From contig JAEUIQ010000096.1 of assembly GCA_016794985.1 (NCBI GenBank), positions 1 through 64,000 on the forward strand: a DNA stretch of 64,000 nucleotides, read 5' to 3'. Below, piece after piece: positions 7,846-16,539 of this stretch. Below the pieces are notes generated by a model, which saw only the letters and a list, made by a program, of their open reading frames with translations, had not been told where the DNA came from and made no database searches. The translations under genes and the position numbers were made by a program. Origin of the DNA: Planctomycetaceae bacterium. GTDB taxonomy: Bacteria; Planctomycetota; Planctomycetia; Pirellulales; Pirellulaceae. The first letter of the stretch is position 1; each line of letters starts with the position of its first letter.

Positions 7846-9888
7846 ATGAGCAAAGCCGAGTCGCCTGCCGAACCGCTGTTTGACTTGCGAGCGCTCACGG
7901 ACTGGTCTCAGCTCTATTCCTTGACCGCTCGGCATACGCCGGCTCGGGAGTTTTTGATCGAGGGACTGCGTCACTTCGAGAATTGGCTGCCGCAGGCCCA
8001 TCGGGAATCAAGTCTGGCTTCGAATTCTTTAGCAACGACTCTTTTGCAAGCCTTGGTCCGCAAGTTGCCCGGCCTTACTTCGGTGGATTGGATCCGTGGC
8101 CAGAAGGGCTCTTGGCTTGGCATGGCCAACAGCGATGGCACGACGGGTTTGCCGCCGGGGCTGTCCCGCGAGTGGTTGGCCGAGGTGTTGGACGCAGACC
8201 GCGCGTTGCTGCGTTTTCCTTGGGGCGGGATTGGCCTGCGCGCCGCCCAACGACGCGACCAACTCTTGGTGTTTCGTTGGGGAACCGAAGCCAGTGCTAA
8301 ATCGAGTTGGCCTCATATTGAGGCTTGGGCGGCGGTCACCGAATGTTTGTTGGCTTGGCAATCGCTGACTTGCGGAACGATGCAGACGGCTTCGCATCTG
8401 CGACGCTTGTTGGACCTGGTTGCCCAGTGGAACCGATCGGTCGACACGCCATCCCTACTCAAACAAATTGCCGAGACGTCGACGCGGTGGATCCCCGCGG
8501 AACGCGCGACCATTTTCCTGTGGGATCGCGCGAACAAAGTGCTGATTGGTCGGCCTGCGCTTGGTGTGGAAAATGACGATCTGCGAATCCCGGATCAGGC
8601 GGGCTTGGTTGGCCAGGTTGTGCAATCCGGTGTGCCTGGGCGCGTGGATGCCGACGTGGCAGATGAACAAGCCCAAGTCGATCGGCGCACGGACCAACGA
8701 CTCAACTTTCGCACGCGAACGCTCTTGTGTGTCCCGCTCTGGAACGAAGAAGGCAAATGCGTCGGTGCGTTTGAATTGATCAACAAGCTGCATGGAAACT
8801 TTACCGAACAAGATCAACATTTCCTCGAGCTGTTGGCCAAACATGCGGCTCTAGCGGTTGCGAATTTGGATCGCGTGGAACGATTGGTGACGACTCAAAA
8901 GACGACCGCAGCTCAAGCCGCCGCCTCGGTGCAATTGCGGGGCAGTTGTCCGTTGATGGAGACCCTGCGGCAATCACTGATTCGAGTGGCGGGGACCGAT
9001 CTGTCTGTGTTGCTGTTGGGTGAGAATGGAACAGGGAAAGAGGTGGCGGCGCAACTATTGCATTACGAGAGCCAGCGGCGCAACGAAGTCTTGATCGCGG
9101 TCAATTGCGCCGCCATTCCCGACACGCTGCTCGAAAGTGAACTCTTCGGTCATGAAAAGGGAGCGTTCACGGATGCCATTGAATCGCGGGCCGGGAAATT
9201 CGAATTGGCCAGTCAAGGCACCATCTTCTTGGATGAGATCGGGGACATGAGCTTGAGCGGGCAAGCGAAACTGCTTCGCGTGCTCGAAGAGAAGACCATC
9301 GTCCGCGTGGGTGGATCACGCACGATTCCCACTCAGGCCCGCGTCATCGCCGCAACCAATCAAAACTTGGCCGAGTTGGTCCGGCAGCGAAAGTTTCGCG
9401 AAGACTTGTTCTTTCGGTTGAACGTCGTGACGCTCGAGATTCCGCCGCTGCGACTCCGCGGCAACGATGTCATGGAATTGGCGGAATTTTTTCTGGACAG
9501 TTTCTGCCGACTGGCCCGACGACCCGCACCTTCGATTTCGGCGGCGGCCGAGAAATTGCTGCGGCAGCATCATTGGCCGGGCAACGTCCGCGAGCTCCGC
9601 AACATGATGGAACGGGTTGCTTTTTTGTCAACTTCCACGGTCTTGGAGCCCGGTGATTTGTCATTTATTTCGTGGCATTCCGGGGACAAGAATACGCCGC
9701 AGCACAACGCGGTTGCCACGTTGGAGTTGCCTCTAGCCGAAGCGACCCGGCAGTTCCAAATTCAGTACATTCAGCAACAAATCGATGCCGCGAAGGGCAA
9801 TATGAGCGTCGCCGCCGAGCGGATGGGGCTCCACCGCACCAATCTCTATCGCAAAATGAAGCAGTTGGATATGGACTTGGTCGAATAG
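7846..9888 (+). CDS. Sigma-54-dependent activator: GAF, AAA+, Fis HTH
   Basis: This is a 680-residue enhancer-binding protein. A GAF domain occupies roughly residues 190-345, ending HAALAVANLDRVERL. The AAA+ domain follows with Walker A GENGTGKE near 392 and Walker B TIFLDEIGDM near 460. The NCAAIPDTLLESELFGHEKG block and the NVRELRNMMERV sensor region are present. A Fis-type helix-turn-helix (AAERMGLHRTNLYRKMKQL) closes the protein. The sigma-54 contact loop reads GAFTDA rather than GAFTGA. The first about 180 residues have no recognised domain and may form a second sensor. The start at 7846 has GAAAGG 8 bases upstream; 7840 is an alternative ATG. The signal and target promoters are unknown. 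Confidence 0.9.
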   Translation: MSKAESPAEPLFDLRALTDWSQLYSLTARHTPAREFLIEGLRHFENWLPQAHRESSLASNSLATTLLQALVRKLPGLTSVDWIRGQKGSWLGMANSDGTTGLPPGLSREWLAEVLDADRALLRFPWGGIGLRAAQRRDQLLVFRWGTEASAKSSWPHIEAWAAVTECLLAWQSLTCGTMQTASHLRRLLDLVAQWNRSVDTPSLLKQIAETSTRWIPAERATIFLWDRANKVLIGRPALGVENDDLRIPDQAGLVGQVVQSGVPGRVDADVADEQAQVDRRTDQRLNFRTRTLLCVPLWNEEGKCVGAFELINKLHGNFTEQDQHFLELLAKHAALAVANLDRVERLVTTQKTTAAQAAASVQLRGSCPLMETLRQSLIRVAGTDLSVLLLGENGTGKEVAAQLLHYESQRRNEVLIAVNCAAIPDTLLESELFGHEKGAFTDAIESRAGKFELASQGTIFLDEIGDMSLSGQAKLLRVLEEKTIVRVGGSRTIPTQARVIAATNQNLAELVRQRKFREDLFFRLNVVTLEIPPLRLRGNDVMELAEFFLDSFCRLARRPAPSISAAAEKLLRQHHWPGNVRELRNMMERVAFLSTSTVLEPGDLSFISWHSGDKNTPQHNAVATLELPLAEATRQFQIQYIQQQIDAAKGNMSVAAERMGLHRTNLYRKMKQLDMDLVE

Positions 9889-10023
9889 CCAAACTTCTGC
9901 TACCCAACGGATCTTTCGTCGGTACAATACGGGCGAGCCGCGAGAATCGACGCCGTACGATTCGGAGAATCGTATTTCGAGCGACGGGATCCCACGCCGT
10001 CAAACAAGGAAAGACCTCGATAG

Positions 10024-11682
10024 ATGACCAAACATATTTTTGTAACCGGCGGTGTCGTTAGCTCGTTGGGCAAGGGCCTTACGAGCGCTTCGATTGGCAT
10101 GTTGTTGGAACGCCGTGGTCTGCGTGTCCGCATGCAAAAGTTGGATCCGTATATCAATGTCGATCCCGGTACCATGAGTCCCTATCAACACGGCGAGGTT
10201 TACGTGTTGGATGACGGTAGCGAAACCGACTTGGACTTGGGGCACTACGAACGGTTCACGAACAGTCCGCTGACTCGGCATTCGAACTACACCACGGGAC
10301 AGATTTACTTGTCCGTGATCGAGAAGGAACGACGCGGCGAATTCTTAGGTAAAACGGTGCAAGTCATTCCGCACATTACCAACGAAATCAAGAAGTGCAT
10401 TGCCGCGTTGGTGAGCGACGATGTGGATGTCGTGATCACCGAAATCGGTGGCACCGTGGGCGATATCGAAAGCCTGCCGTTCTTGGAAGCGATTCGTCAG
10501 TATTCGTTGGAGGCCGGCAAAGAGAATTGTTTGTACCTGCATTTGACCTTGGTGCCGTACCTCAAAGCCGCCGGCGAAATGAAGACCAAGCCCACGCAAC
10601 ATTCGGTCGGCCTGTTGCGACAAATCGGTATCCAACCGGACGTGTTGGTGTGTCGAACGGAACGAGAATTGAGCCGTGATGATCGCGAAAAGATCGCGTT
10701 GTTCTGTAATGTTCCGGTGCAGGCGGTCGTCGAAGAGCGTGACACGGATTTTTCAATCTATGAAGTCCCCATGGCCTTGGTCGAAAGCCAACTGGATCAA
10801 TGGATCGTCAAACGACTCAATCTACCAGCCAAAGTCATCGATCTCTCGGATTGGCAGCGATTGTTGCATCGACTCCGAAATCCTGAAGTTGAAATCAACA
10901 TCGCCGTCGTGGGCAAGTATGCCGAGCATCGCGATGCCTACAAATCGATTTACGAGGCCATCGATCACGCCGGAATGCATCTGGGTGCGCGGGTGCGGGT
11001 GACGCGGTTGCAAAGCGAACAGCTCGAGACGGAAGGACCGGAACGCCTGCTGGCCGGTTGTGACGGCATCCTGGTGCCGGGAGGCTTTGGCGAACGGGGT
11101 GTCGAAGGCAAAGTTCAAGCCATTCGGTGGGCGCGCGAACGCGGCTTGCCGTTTTTAGGAATCTGTCTGGGGATGCAGTGCGCGGCCATTGAGTTCGGCA
11201 GAAATGTCGTTGGGCTAGAGCAATGCGGTTCAACCGAATTCGACAAAGACATCCAGCATCCCGTCATCTGCCTCTTGAACGAACAGAAGGAAGTGACACA
11301 AAAGGGCGGCACGATGCGGTTGGGAGCCATGCCCTGCACGTTGGACCTGTCCAGCAAAGCGGCGGCCTGCTACGAATCCGGCCAAGTTATGGAACGACAT
11401 CGGCATCGGTACGAATTCAACAACATTTATCGGCAGCAATTTGAAGCCCATGGCATGCGGTTCTCTGGCACGAGCCCAGACGGCAAATTGGTCGAAATCT
11501 TGGAAATCGACTCGCATCCGTGGTTTGTGGGTGTTCAATTTCACCCCGAGTTCAAATCGAAACCAACCCAGGCTCACCCGCTCTTCTGTGGCTTTGTCGA
11601 AGCGGCGGTCCAGCGACGTCGCCGCCGCCGAGAACCCAACCATGAAGGTCAAGTTCCTACCGCGGCCGAATCGATCTCTTGA
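10024..11682 (+). CDS. pyrG: CTP synthase
   Basis: CTP synthase makes CTP from UTP, ATP and glutamine. The 552-residue protein has the full two-domain layout. The N-terminal amidoligase starts with [18 protein letters not shown] and includes [20 protein letters not shown]. The C-terminal class I glutamine amidotransferase has the nucleophile in [10 protein letters not shown] (Cys381) and the His/Glu pair in VQFHPEF near 507-509. The ATG at 10024 begins exactly at the conserved N-terminus. The gene is about 135 bases after the sigma-54 activator and about 140 bases before the SHD1 gene, so it may be transcribed alone. Confidence 0.98.
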   Translation: MTKHIFVTGGVVSSLGKGLTSASIGMLLERRGLRVRMQKLDPYINVDPGTMSPYQHGEVYVLDDGSETDLDLGHYERFTNSPLTRHSNYTTGQIYLSVIEKERRGEFLGKTVQVIPHITNEIKKCIAALVSDDVDVVITEIGGTVGDIESLPFLEAIRQYSLEAGKENCLYLHLTLVPYLKAAGEMKTKPTQHSVGLLRQIGIQPDVLVCRTERELSRDDREKIALFCNVPVQAVVEERDTDFSIYEVPMALVESQLDQWIVKRLNLPAKVIDLSDWQRLLHRLRNPEVEINIAVVGKYAEHRDAYKSIYEAIDHAGMHLGARVRVTRLQSEQLETEGPERLLAGCDGILVPGGFGERGVEGKVQAIRWARERGLPFLGICLGMQCAAIEFGRNVVGLEQCGSTEFDKDIQHPVICLLNEQKEVTQKGGTMRLGAMPCTLDLSSKAAACYESGQVMERHRHRYEFNNIYRQQFEAHGMRFSGTSPDGKLVEILEIDSHPWFVGVQFHPEFKSKPTQAHPLFCGFVEAAVQRRRRRREPNHEGQVPTAAESIS

Positions 11683-11822
11683 AAGCTTCTGACCATTTGA
11701 CGTCTCGATCGCACCAACACGGCCTTGCTTTGCCGGATCGTTACTTGCCAATTTGACCTACGCTATCCAGTCGATTAACATCAGAACGAACCGTCCGGTA
11801 ACGTTCATGGAGAGATTGGCCA

Positions 11823-14072
11823 ATGGTCGTATTTCATCGTTTTGCATCGTTTCGTTTTTTTGTGGCTGCGGTTCTGCTCGCTTGCGCGGGATCGTCGAGC
11901 GATTCTCGAGTCCAAGCTCAGATCAAGCCGGCGGAAGGCGATCAAGTCAAAGTCTACGCAGTCGGAGAATGGCGCGACGGCGTCATCCTCGGTCAACAAG
12001 GCGAACGCTACGGCGTGCAATACGAGTTCGTTTCGTCACAACAAGACATGTTTGACCGCAAAGCGATTCGGCTTCTCTGTGAAACGGAAGCGTTGGACTT
12101 TGCCCGTACTTGGGCCAGCGAATCCGGTGCGTTTAAAGTAGATGCTGCCTTGAAGGCCATCGACGGCGACAAAGTGGTTTTGGTGAAGTTGGATCTGAAC
12201 GAAGTAACCGTTCCGTTAGCCAGCCTGAGCAAGAAGGACGTGGCCTATGTCGGAAAACTCAAGAAATTCCGCGAGGCCGCAATCGCTCGGGGGGATCTTC
12301 CGGCCGAGACACCACGACTTCCCGACGTCGAATCGTTCGAAAATGGCTTTGGCGAAACCGCGATGGTCATGTTTGGCGAAGGCAAAGTCACTCCGTTGGG
12401 AACCCCTCCTTCGTATTTTTCGACGTTTTCTCAATCGGGAACCGGTTTTAGTTTCACGCGAAAGCGACAAGAGTTGGTGGCCATCATCCCGGTGGGAGGA
12501 CCCGATCAATTGGTTTTGGTTTCGGTACGCGAGGATAACTTTTTTAACAACGGGGTCAAATTCCCGAGTCAATTGTATTGGGTATCGCTGAAGCAAAAGA
12601 AAATCATTGGCACCGTGTTCGTGACCTCCGAGGATTTCGTACTGGACTACGACCCGCGCTCCAAGATCATGGTCTCCTACAATCAAGGCGAACGCCGCGG
12701 TTTCAACGACGGCGGCGTCTTGACCGCGTGGCGTTTGAACCCAGGGGATTCAAAAGCGGAACCCATCGTTCGGTGGAATGCCAGCCTTGGCTGGAGATTG
12801 TGGTCGTACTATGCCAAAGTGATCAACGAGCGAATCATCCTGGCGAAGACGGATCGCCAAACCTATACCGCCTGGGATATCGTTGATAAAAAAGTGCTCT
12901 ACTCCATCAAAGCACGTAGCTTTTTTGATGCCCAAGCCGTGCTAACCAAAGATCGCCAACATTTTATCATACCGGAAGATGGTTTTGTCACGGTGATCAA
13001 AGCGGACACGGGAGCCTTGGCGTTCCAATTGAAGTCGCCTAGTTCGGTTTCCGGAGTCAATGTCAACGATGCGGGGACGAAGATTGCCGCGTTGACTCGC
13101 GATCGCCTTTATGTCTGGGAGTTGGATGGCGACGACCCACGGCCGATTTCCTACAACGCGCCGCTGATTGGCAACCCGTTTTCAGCTCGCTTGGATTGGT
13201 TGGACGACGACCACATTTTAGTGGAAGGCTTCTTGTCTCAAATTCTGTTTCGGTTGTCCTTAGAGCTACCGATTTGGAGTTATGAAATGTCGGTTTGGCA
13301 GAAAAGCCTGAACGACGATCCACTCCGCAGCATGGTTCTCAATGGGCACTTTTTTTATACCGCCGAGCCTGACATTTTTGGGGGAACCTTGGCGGTGGGC
13401 GCTGTCAAACTGCCCGGTCCGTCGGTTCAAGAGGTCACGGCCAAGATTGAAAAAGACTCGCTGTATGCCATCAAGCCGGGTGTCGAAGTTTCCATCGGCA
13501 ACTTGAACGTTAGCGACGTCGGATTTGTCCGCCAGGCGCTTGCCGAGAAGATACAATCGGCCGGTTGGGTATTGGTCGACCAGGCCGACATTCAGATTCA
13601 TTGTGAAATGGGGCAGCATCCACCGCGGTCCGAAACGTACACCTCCATGATGGGCCGCGGAGAAAGCACGACGATCACTTACGCACCCTACTATTCCAAC
13701 ATTGAAATTCGACGTGGCAAGCAAGTGCTTTGGCAGAGCGGCGCCACAACAGGTGCTCCGATGGTCGTACACGGGGATGACATTCAAGCTCAAGTCACTC
13801 GGATGCAAGTTCCCCAGCTGGAATTTTTTAAGAACGTGGAGATTCCGGCGCGAATTATCGACAGTCGCTTCGGCAACGGATTTGGTCATTCAGAATTCGG
13901 TTTGCGGGGAATTGTCGTCACCTCGACCGCTCCGGTTGCGCGAGCGGAAAGCCCCGACGAGGCCAAGCGATTGGCTGAAGAAGAAGCCAAGAAAGCCGAA
14001 GAGCAACGCAAGAACGCCGGCCCCACCAATGCCGGAGGATTCAACTCGGGTTCATTTGGCTCGGGCGAATAG
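11823..14072 (+). CDS. Large secreted SHD1-domain protein, function unknown
   Basis: The 749-residue product has a signal peptide (hydrophobic run at about 10-22, cleavage near RVQAQ). Residues about 35-80 form a small beta domain (VKVYAVGEWRDGVILGQ). The next block, RTWASESGAFKVDAALKAIDGDKVVLVKLDLNE in outline, is the SHD1-type module common in planctomycete secreted proteins. The middle is propeller-like with repeated blade endings (LYVWELDGDD, LYWVSLKQKK). The last about 200 residues contain a domain found with many secreted planctomycete proteins, followed by a Lys/Glu/Ala-rich tail and a Gly/Ser end. It probably acts outside the inner membrane. No enzyme motif is visible. Confidence 0.75.
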   Translation: MVVFHRFASFRFFVAAVLLACAGSSSDSRVQAQIKPAEGDQVKVYAVGEWRDGVILGQQGERYGVQYEFVSSQQDMFDRKAIRLLCETEALDFARTWASESGAFKVDAALKAIDGDKVVLVKLDLNEVTVPLASLSKKDVAYVGKLKKFREAAIARGDLPAETPRLPDVESFENGFGETAMVMFGEGKVTPLGTPPSYFSTFSQSGTGFSFTRKRQELVAIIPVGGPDQLVLVSVREDNFFNNGVKFPSQLYWVSLKQKKIIGTVFVTSEDFVLDYDPRSKIMVSYNQGERRGFNDGGVLTAWRLNPGDSKAEPIVRWNASLGWRLWSYYAKVINERIILAKTDRQTYTAWDIVDKKVLYSIKARSFFDAQAVLTKDRQHFIIPEDGFVTVIKADTGALAFQLKSPSSVSGVNVNDAGTKIAALTRDRLYVWELDGDDPRPISYNAPLIGNPFSARLDWLDDDHILVEGFLSQILFRLSLELPIWSYEMSVWQKSLNDDPLRSMVLNGHFFYTAEPDIFGGTLAVGAVKLPGPSVQEVTAKIEKDSLYAIKPGVEVSIGNLNVSDVGFVRQALAEKIQSAGWVLVDQADIQIHCEMGQHPPRSETYTSMMGRGESTTITYAPYYSNIEIRRGKQVLWQSGATTGAPMVVHGDDIQAQVTRMQVPQLEFFKNVEIPARIIDSRFGNGFGHSEFGLRGIVVTSTAPVARAESPDEAKRLAEEEAKKAEEQRKNAGPTNAGGFNSGSFGSGE

Positions 14073-14096
14073 TTCAACTCAAGAATGCGTGGTGCC

Positions 14097-14226
14097 GATT
14101 GTCGCGGATCGCTCCGCGGTCCGATTGTCGCGGATCGCTCCGCGGTCCGATTGTCGTGGTTCGCTCCGCGGTCCGATTATCGTGGATCGCTCCGCGGTCC
14201 GATTGTCGTGGTTCGCTCCGCGAACC
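14097..14226 (+). repeat. 26-bp tandem array of hairpin units, 5 copies
   Basis: Five exact-length 26-bp units begin GATTGTCG or GATTATCG and end GGTCC or GAACC. The first two contain CGCGGA-TCGC-TCCGCG, a perfect 6-bp stem with a 4-base loop. The last contains GGTTCGC-TCC-GCGAACC, a perfect 7-bp stem. The array lies between two convergent genes and may serve as a two-way transcript end. Confidence 0.85.
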
Positions 14227-14283
14227 AACGCAAGATGGTAGTTCGCTCTGCGAACCACCACCTTGCCCCTCTAGCTGCTTTGC

Positions 14284-15711
14284 CTATTCGAAGCAGTACA
14301 GCACTTCCTGCCGCTGGGATTGGCCTCGGTTGGCGACTCGCAAAAACAGTTGATTCCCAGCGATTGCGGGACTGGGGAAGCTATCGTTACCAATCTTGTT
14401 CTCTTCGACCAGTTCGCATGAGTTTGGATTTGGTTTCACGACGTACAAAGCACCGGCCTCGTTCGCACAGTACAGATGGCCGCCGGCGTAAACAGGCGAT
14501 GCGCTAACCGGTCCACGAAATCGCTGCTTCCATAATTCGGAGCCATCTGCGGCGTTCCAACAAAACAAGATTCCGTTGTCGGTCAAAGCGTACAAGCAGC
14601 CATCGATCACGATCATGGACTGCTCGTAACACTTTTGGTTAACAGACCACTTTCTTTCTGGGCTGGCCCCCAACTGGATAGCAACGGTTTCGGATTGGGG
14701 ATACCCACCGCTGGCGAATACTCTTTCGGAATCCCACACGGCGGTACCGCAGGTGGCGGTGGCCGCTCCTTTCGCCTCCCACAACTCGGCTCCATTCGTG
14801 GGGTCGTACGATACGATTCGTTGGCCGCCGCTGATCAGCAACTGATCGCGACCTTGCAAGCGAGCGATCGTTGGACTGGAAAACGTAATGTTCTGCGGAC
14901 GTTCGGCTTTCCACACGGGTTGTCCATCGGCACGACGAAACGCTTGAATCGAGCTCGGCCCATCGTATTCGGCCACAACGATGACCAGGTCTCGATACAA
15001 CACGGGCGAAGCGGCGTAGCCATATTCGTATTGTCGCGGTCGATAGCGTCCCAAATCAGCGCGCCAGTCAATCTTGCCATCCAGGTTCAAGGCAGTGAGC
15101 TCGATCTTGTCGTGATGATAAACCGCCGCGAAGATCCGCTCGCCGTCACAAGCCAAGGTTGGTGAGGCCTCGGTGTTCTTCGGGTGGTTCGCTTCCGGAA
15201 AACCGCCGCGGTTGATTTCAGTGTTCCAAACTTGTTCACCAGTCGCTCGGTCGTAGGCCAAGACCAAATGGCGTTGCTCGTCTTCGAGCGCGGTCAAAAG
15301 ATAGACTCGGTTGCCAACCACAATTGGTGAACCATGGCCGCGACCAGGAACGTCCGCTTGCCACTTGGCTTGGGACGGCTCCAATCGAGTTGGTGGTTTT
15401 GTCCCTTGTGGAGCGTGACCGTTTCGACCTGGTCCCCGCCACCACGGCCAATCTTGCTTCAAGTCCAACTTGGGGAACGACTCCGCATCCGATGGTAGAC
15501 CGTAAGGAACCGGTTCAACCGTTGCCGGGTCGGGACGGTTCGCCGTCCTGGGGCCAGAGTCCGTACACCCCAGGCAACTTGTCGTCAAACCTGCTGCGAT
15601 CGCAACCCACACCAGCGATTGCCACAAGTACGAATAAACGGCAACGCCTGCCCCCCTTTTTTGCGTATTGAATCGGTTCGATTTTATGTTCTGCATTGTT
15701 TGGCTTTCCAT
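14284..15711 (-). CDS. PQQ-like beta-propeller lipoprotein
   Basis: The 475-residue protein is predicted to be exported and lipid-anchored (hydrophobic stretch before LTTSCLGC). Repeated blades carry the PQQ-propeller signature: LAYDRATGEQVWN, LTALNLDGKIDWR, IQAFRRADGQPVWK, IVSYDPTNGAELWE and LFCWNAADGSELWK. The opening DWPWWRGPGRNG is standard for planctomycete propeller proteins of this class. No quinone-cofactor residues can be assigned, so it may be a structural or binding protein and not a dehydrogenase. The ATG at 15711 has AGGA 8 bases upstream; an in-frame TTG lies at 15717. The gene converges on the SHD1 gene across the 26-bp hairpin array. Confidence 0.85.
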   Translation of the reverse strand: MESQTMQNIKSNRFNTQKRGAGVAVYSYLWQSLVWVAIAAGLTTSCLGCTDSGPRTANRPDPATVEPVPYGLPSDAESFPKLDLKQDWPWWRGPGRNGHAPQGTKPPTRLEPSQAKWQADVPGRGHGSPIVVGNRVYLLTALEDEQRHLVLAYDRATGEQVWNTEINRGGFPEANHPKNTEASPTLACDGERIFAAVYHHDKIELTALNLDGKIDWRADLGRYRPRQYEYGYAASPVLYRDLVIVVAEYDGPSSIQAFRRADGQPVWKAERPQNITFSSPTIARLQGRDQLLISGGQRIVSYDPTNGAELWEAKGAATATCGTAVWDSERVFASGGYPQSETVAIQLGASPERKWSVNQKCYEQSMIVIDGCLYALTDNGILFCWNAADGSELWKQRFRGPVSASPVYAGGHLYCANEAGALYVVKPNPNSCELVEENKIGNDSFPSPAIAGNQLFLRVANRGQSQRQEVLYCFE

Positions 15712-15800
15712 ATTCAAGTCCTATTTCTCTACGTTTTTGCTAGTCACTGTTTTTGTGAAGGCACGGTTCGTTCGCAGTCACCCGAGGATCGATTTCGGTG

Positions 15801-15882
15801 TTTAACCGTTAGCCGCAGGCGTACGTGAGCTTGAAGTCAGGTTCGGCTACGAAACCACGTACGCCTGCGGCTAACGGTTAAA
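15801..15882. repeat. Perfect 27-bp inverted repeat (REP-like element)
   Basis: The arms are 15801-15827 and 15856-15882, identical in reverse complement over 27 bases, with a 28-base loop. The arm core is GTTAGCCGCAGGCGTACGTG. It lies between two divergently transcribed genes, so it is not placed as a terminator. It looks like a dispersed palindromic element. Confidence 0.9.
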
Positions 15883-16038
15883 CTCTGGAACCCTTCCGAT
15901 TGTAGTCTGCCGAGCCAGAACGTCACAAGCGAAGGTCCGGTAACGCGGCAAATCGCGTATATTGGACCAGCCAAGATTATTGGTGCCGTTCGCTCGTGGT
16001 CCAACTGTAGCCAACCTCAGCCAACTTTCGTTTTCGCA

Positions 16039-16539
16039 ATGACACTCTACCAGTCATGTCGACGCCTGTTGAACACGATGCGCGAGTGGCGTACGCTGGC
16101 GTTGACGAAAATGGGGCTGGGCGATCGCAGCGCACCGCCGACAGCGAAGCAAAACAGTTTGGGCTATCGTGGTGAACTGGTGGCCGCCGACTTCCTGCGC
16201 GGCAGAGGTTATCAAATTGTTTGCCATGGCTATCAAACTTCCGACGGCGAGTTGGACTTGGTCGCGATCGACGGCGACGTCGTCGTTTACGTTGAGGTCA
16301 AAACATTGCGACGGCCCGACAGCCGTCCCGAGGCGGCCGTTCATCGTCGCAAGCGCAAACAATTGATCAAGTTAGCCCGCATCTTCGCCGCCAGTCGTGG
16401 ACTCTTGCATCAACGTAGCCGCTTCGACGTGATTGCCGTCATTTGGCCCGATCCGCAGCAACCGCCGCAAATTCGACATCATATTCACGCCTTTCGCGAC
16501 GACGACCATCAACGAGGAGTCTTTCAATGGGAACATTGA
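16039..16539 (+). CDS. YraN/UPF0102 family protein
   Basis: The 166-residue protein matches the YraN (UPF0102) family, small proteins with a restriction-endonuclease-like fold and no settled function. Residues 43-150 carry the family core: LGYRGELVAADFLRGRGYQI, then SDGELDLVAIDGDVVVYVEVKT. The D...ExK triad of the PD-(D/E)XK fold is therefore intact. FDVIAV and a short tail follow. About 40 N-terminal residues lie ahead of the domain. The 3' end overlaps the sulfatase start at 16527 by 13 bases, which suggests translational coupling and makes this the first gene of the operon running to 23063. Confidence 0.88.
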   Translation: MTLYQSCRRLLNTMREWRTLALTKMGLGDRSAPPTAKQNSLGYRGELVAADFLRGRGYQIVCHGYQTSDGELDLVAIDGDVVVYVEVKTLRRPDSRPEAAVHRRKRKQLIKLARIFAASRGLLHQRSRFDVIAVIWPDPQQPPQIRHHIHAFRDDDHQRGVFQWEH

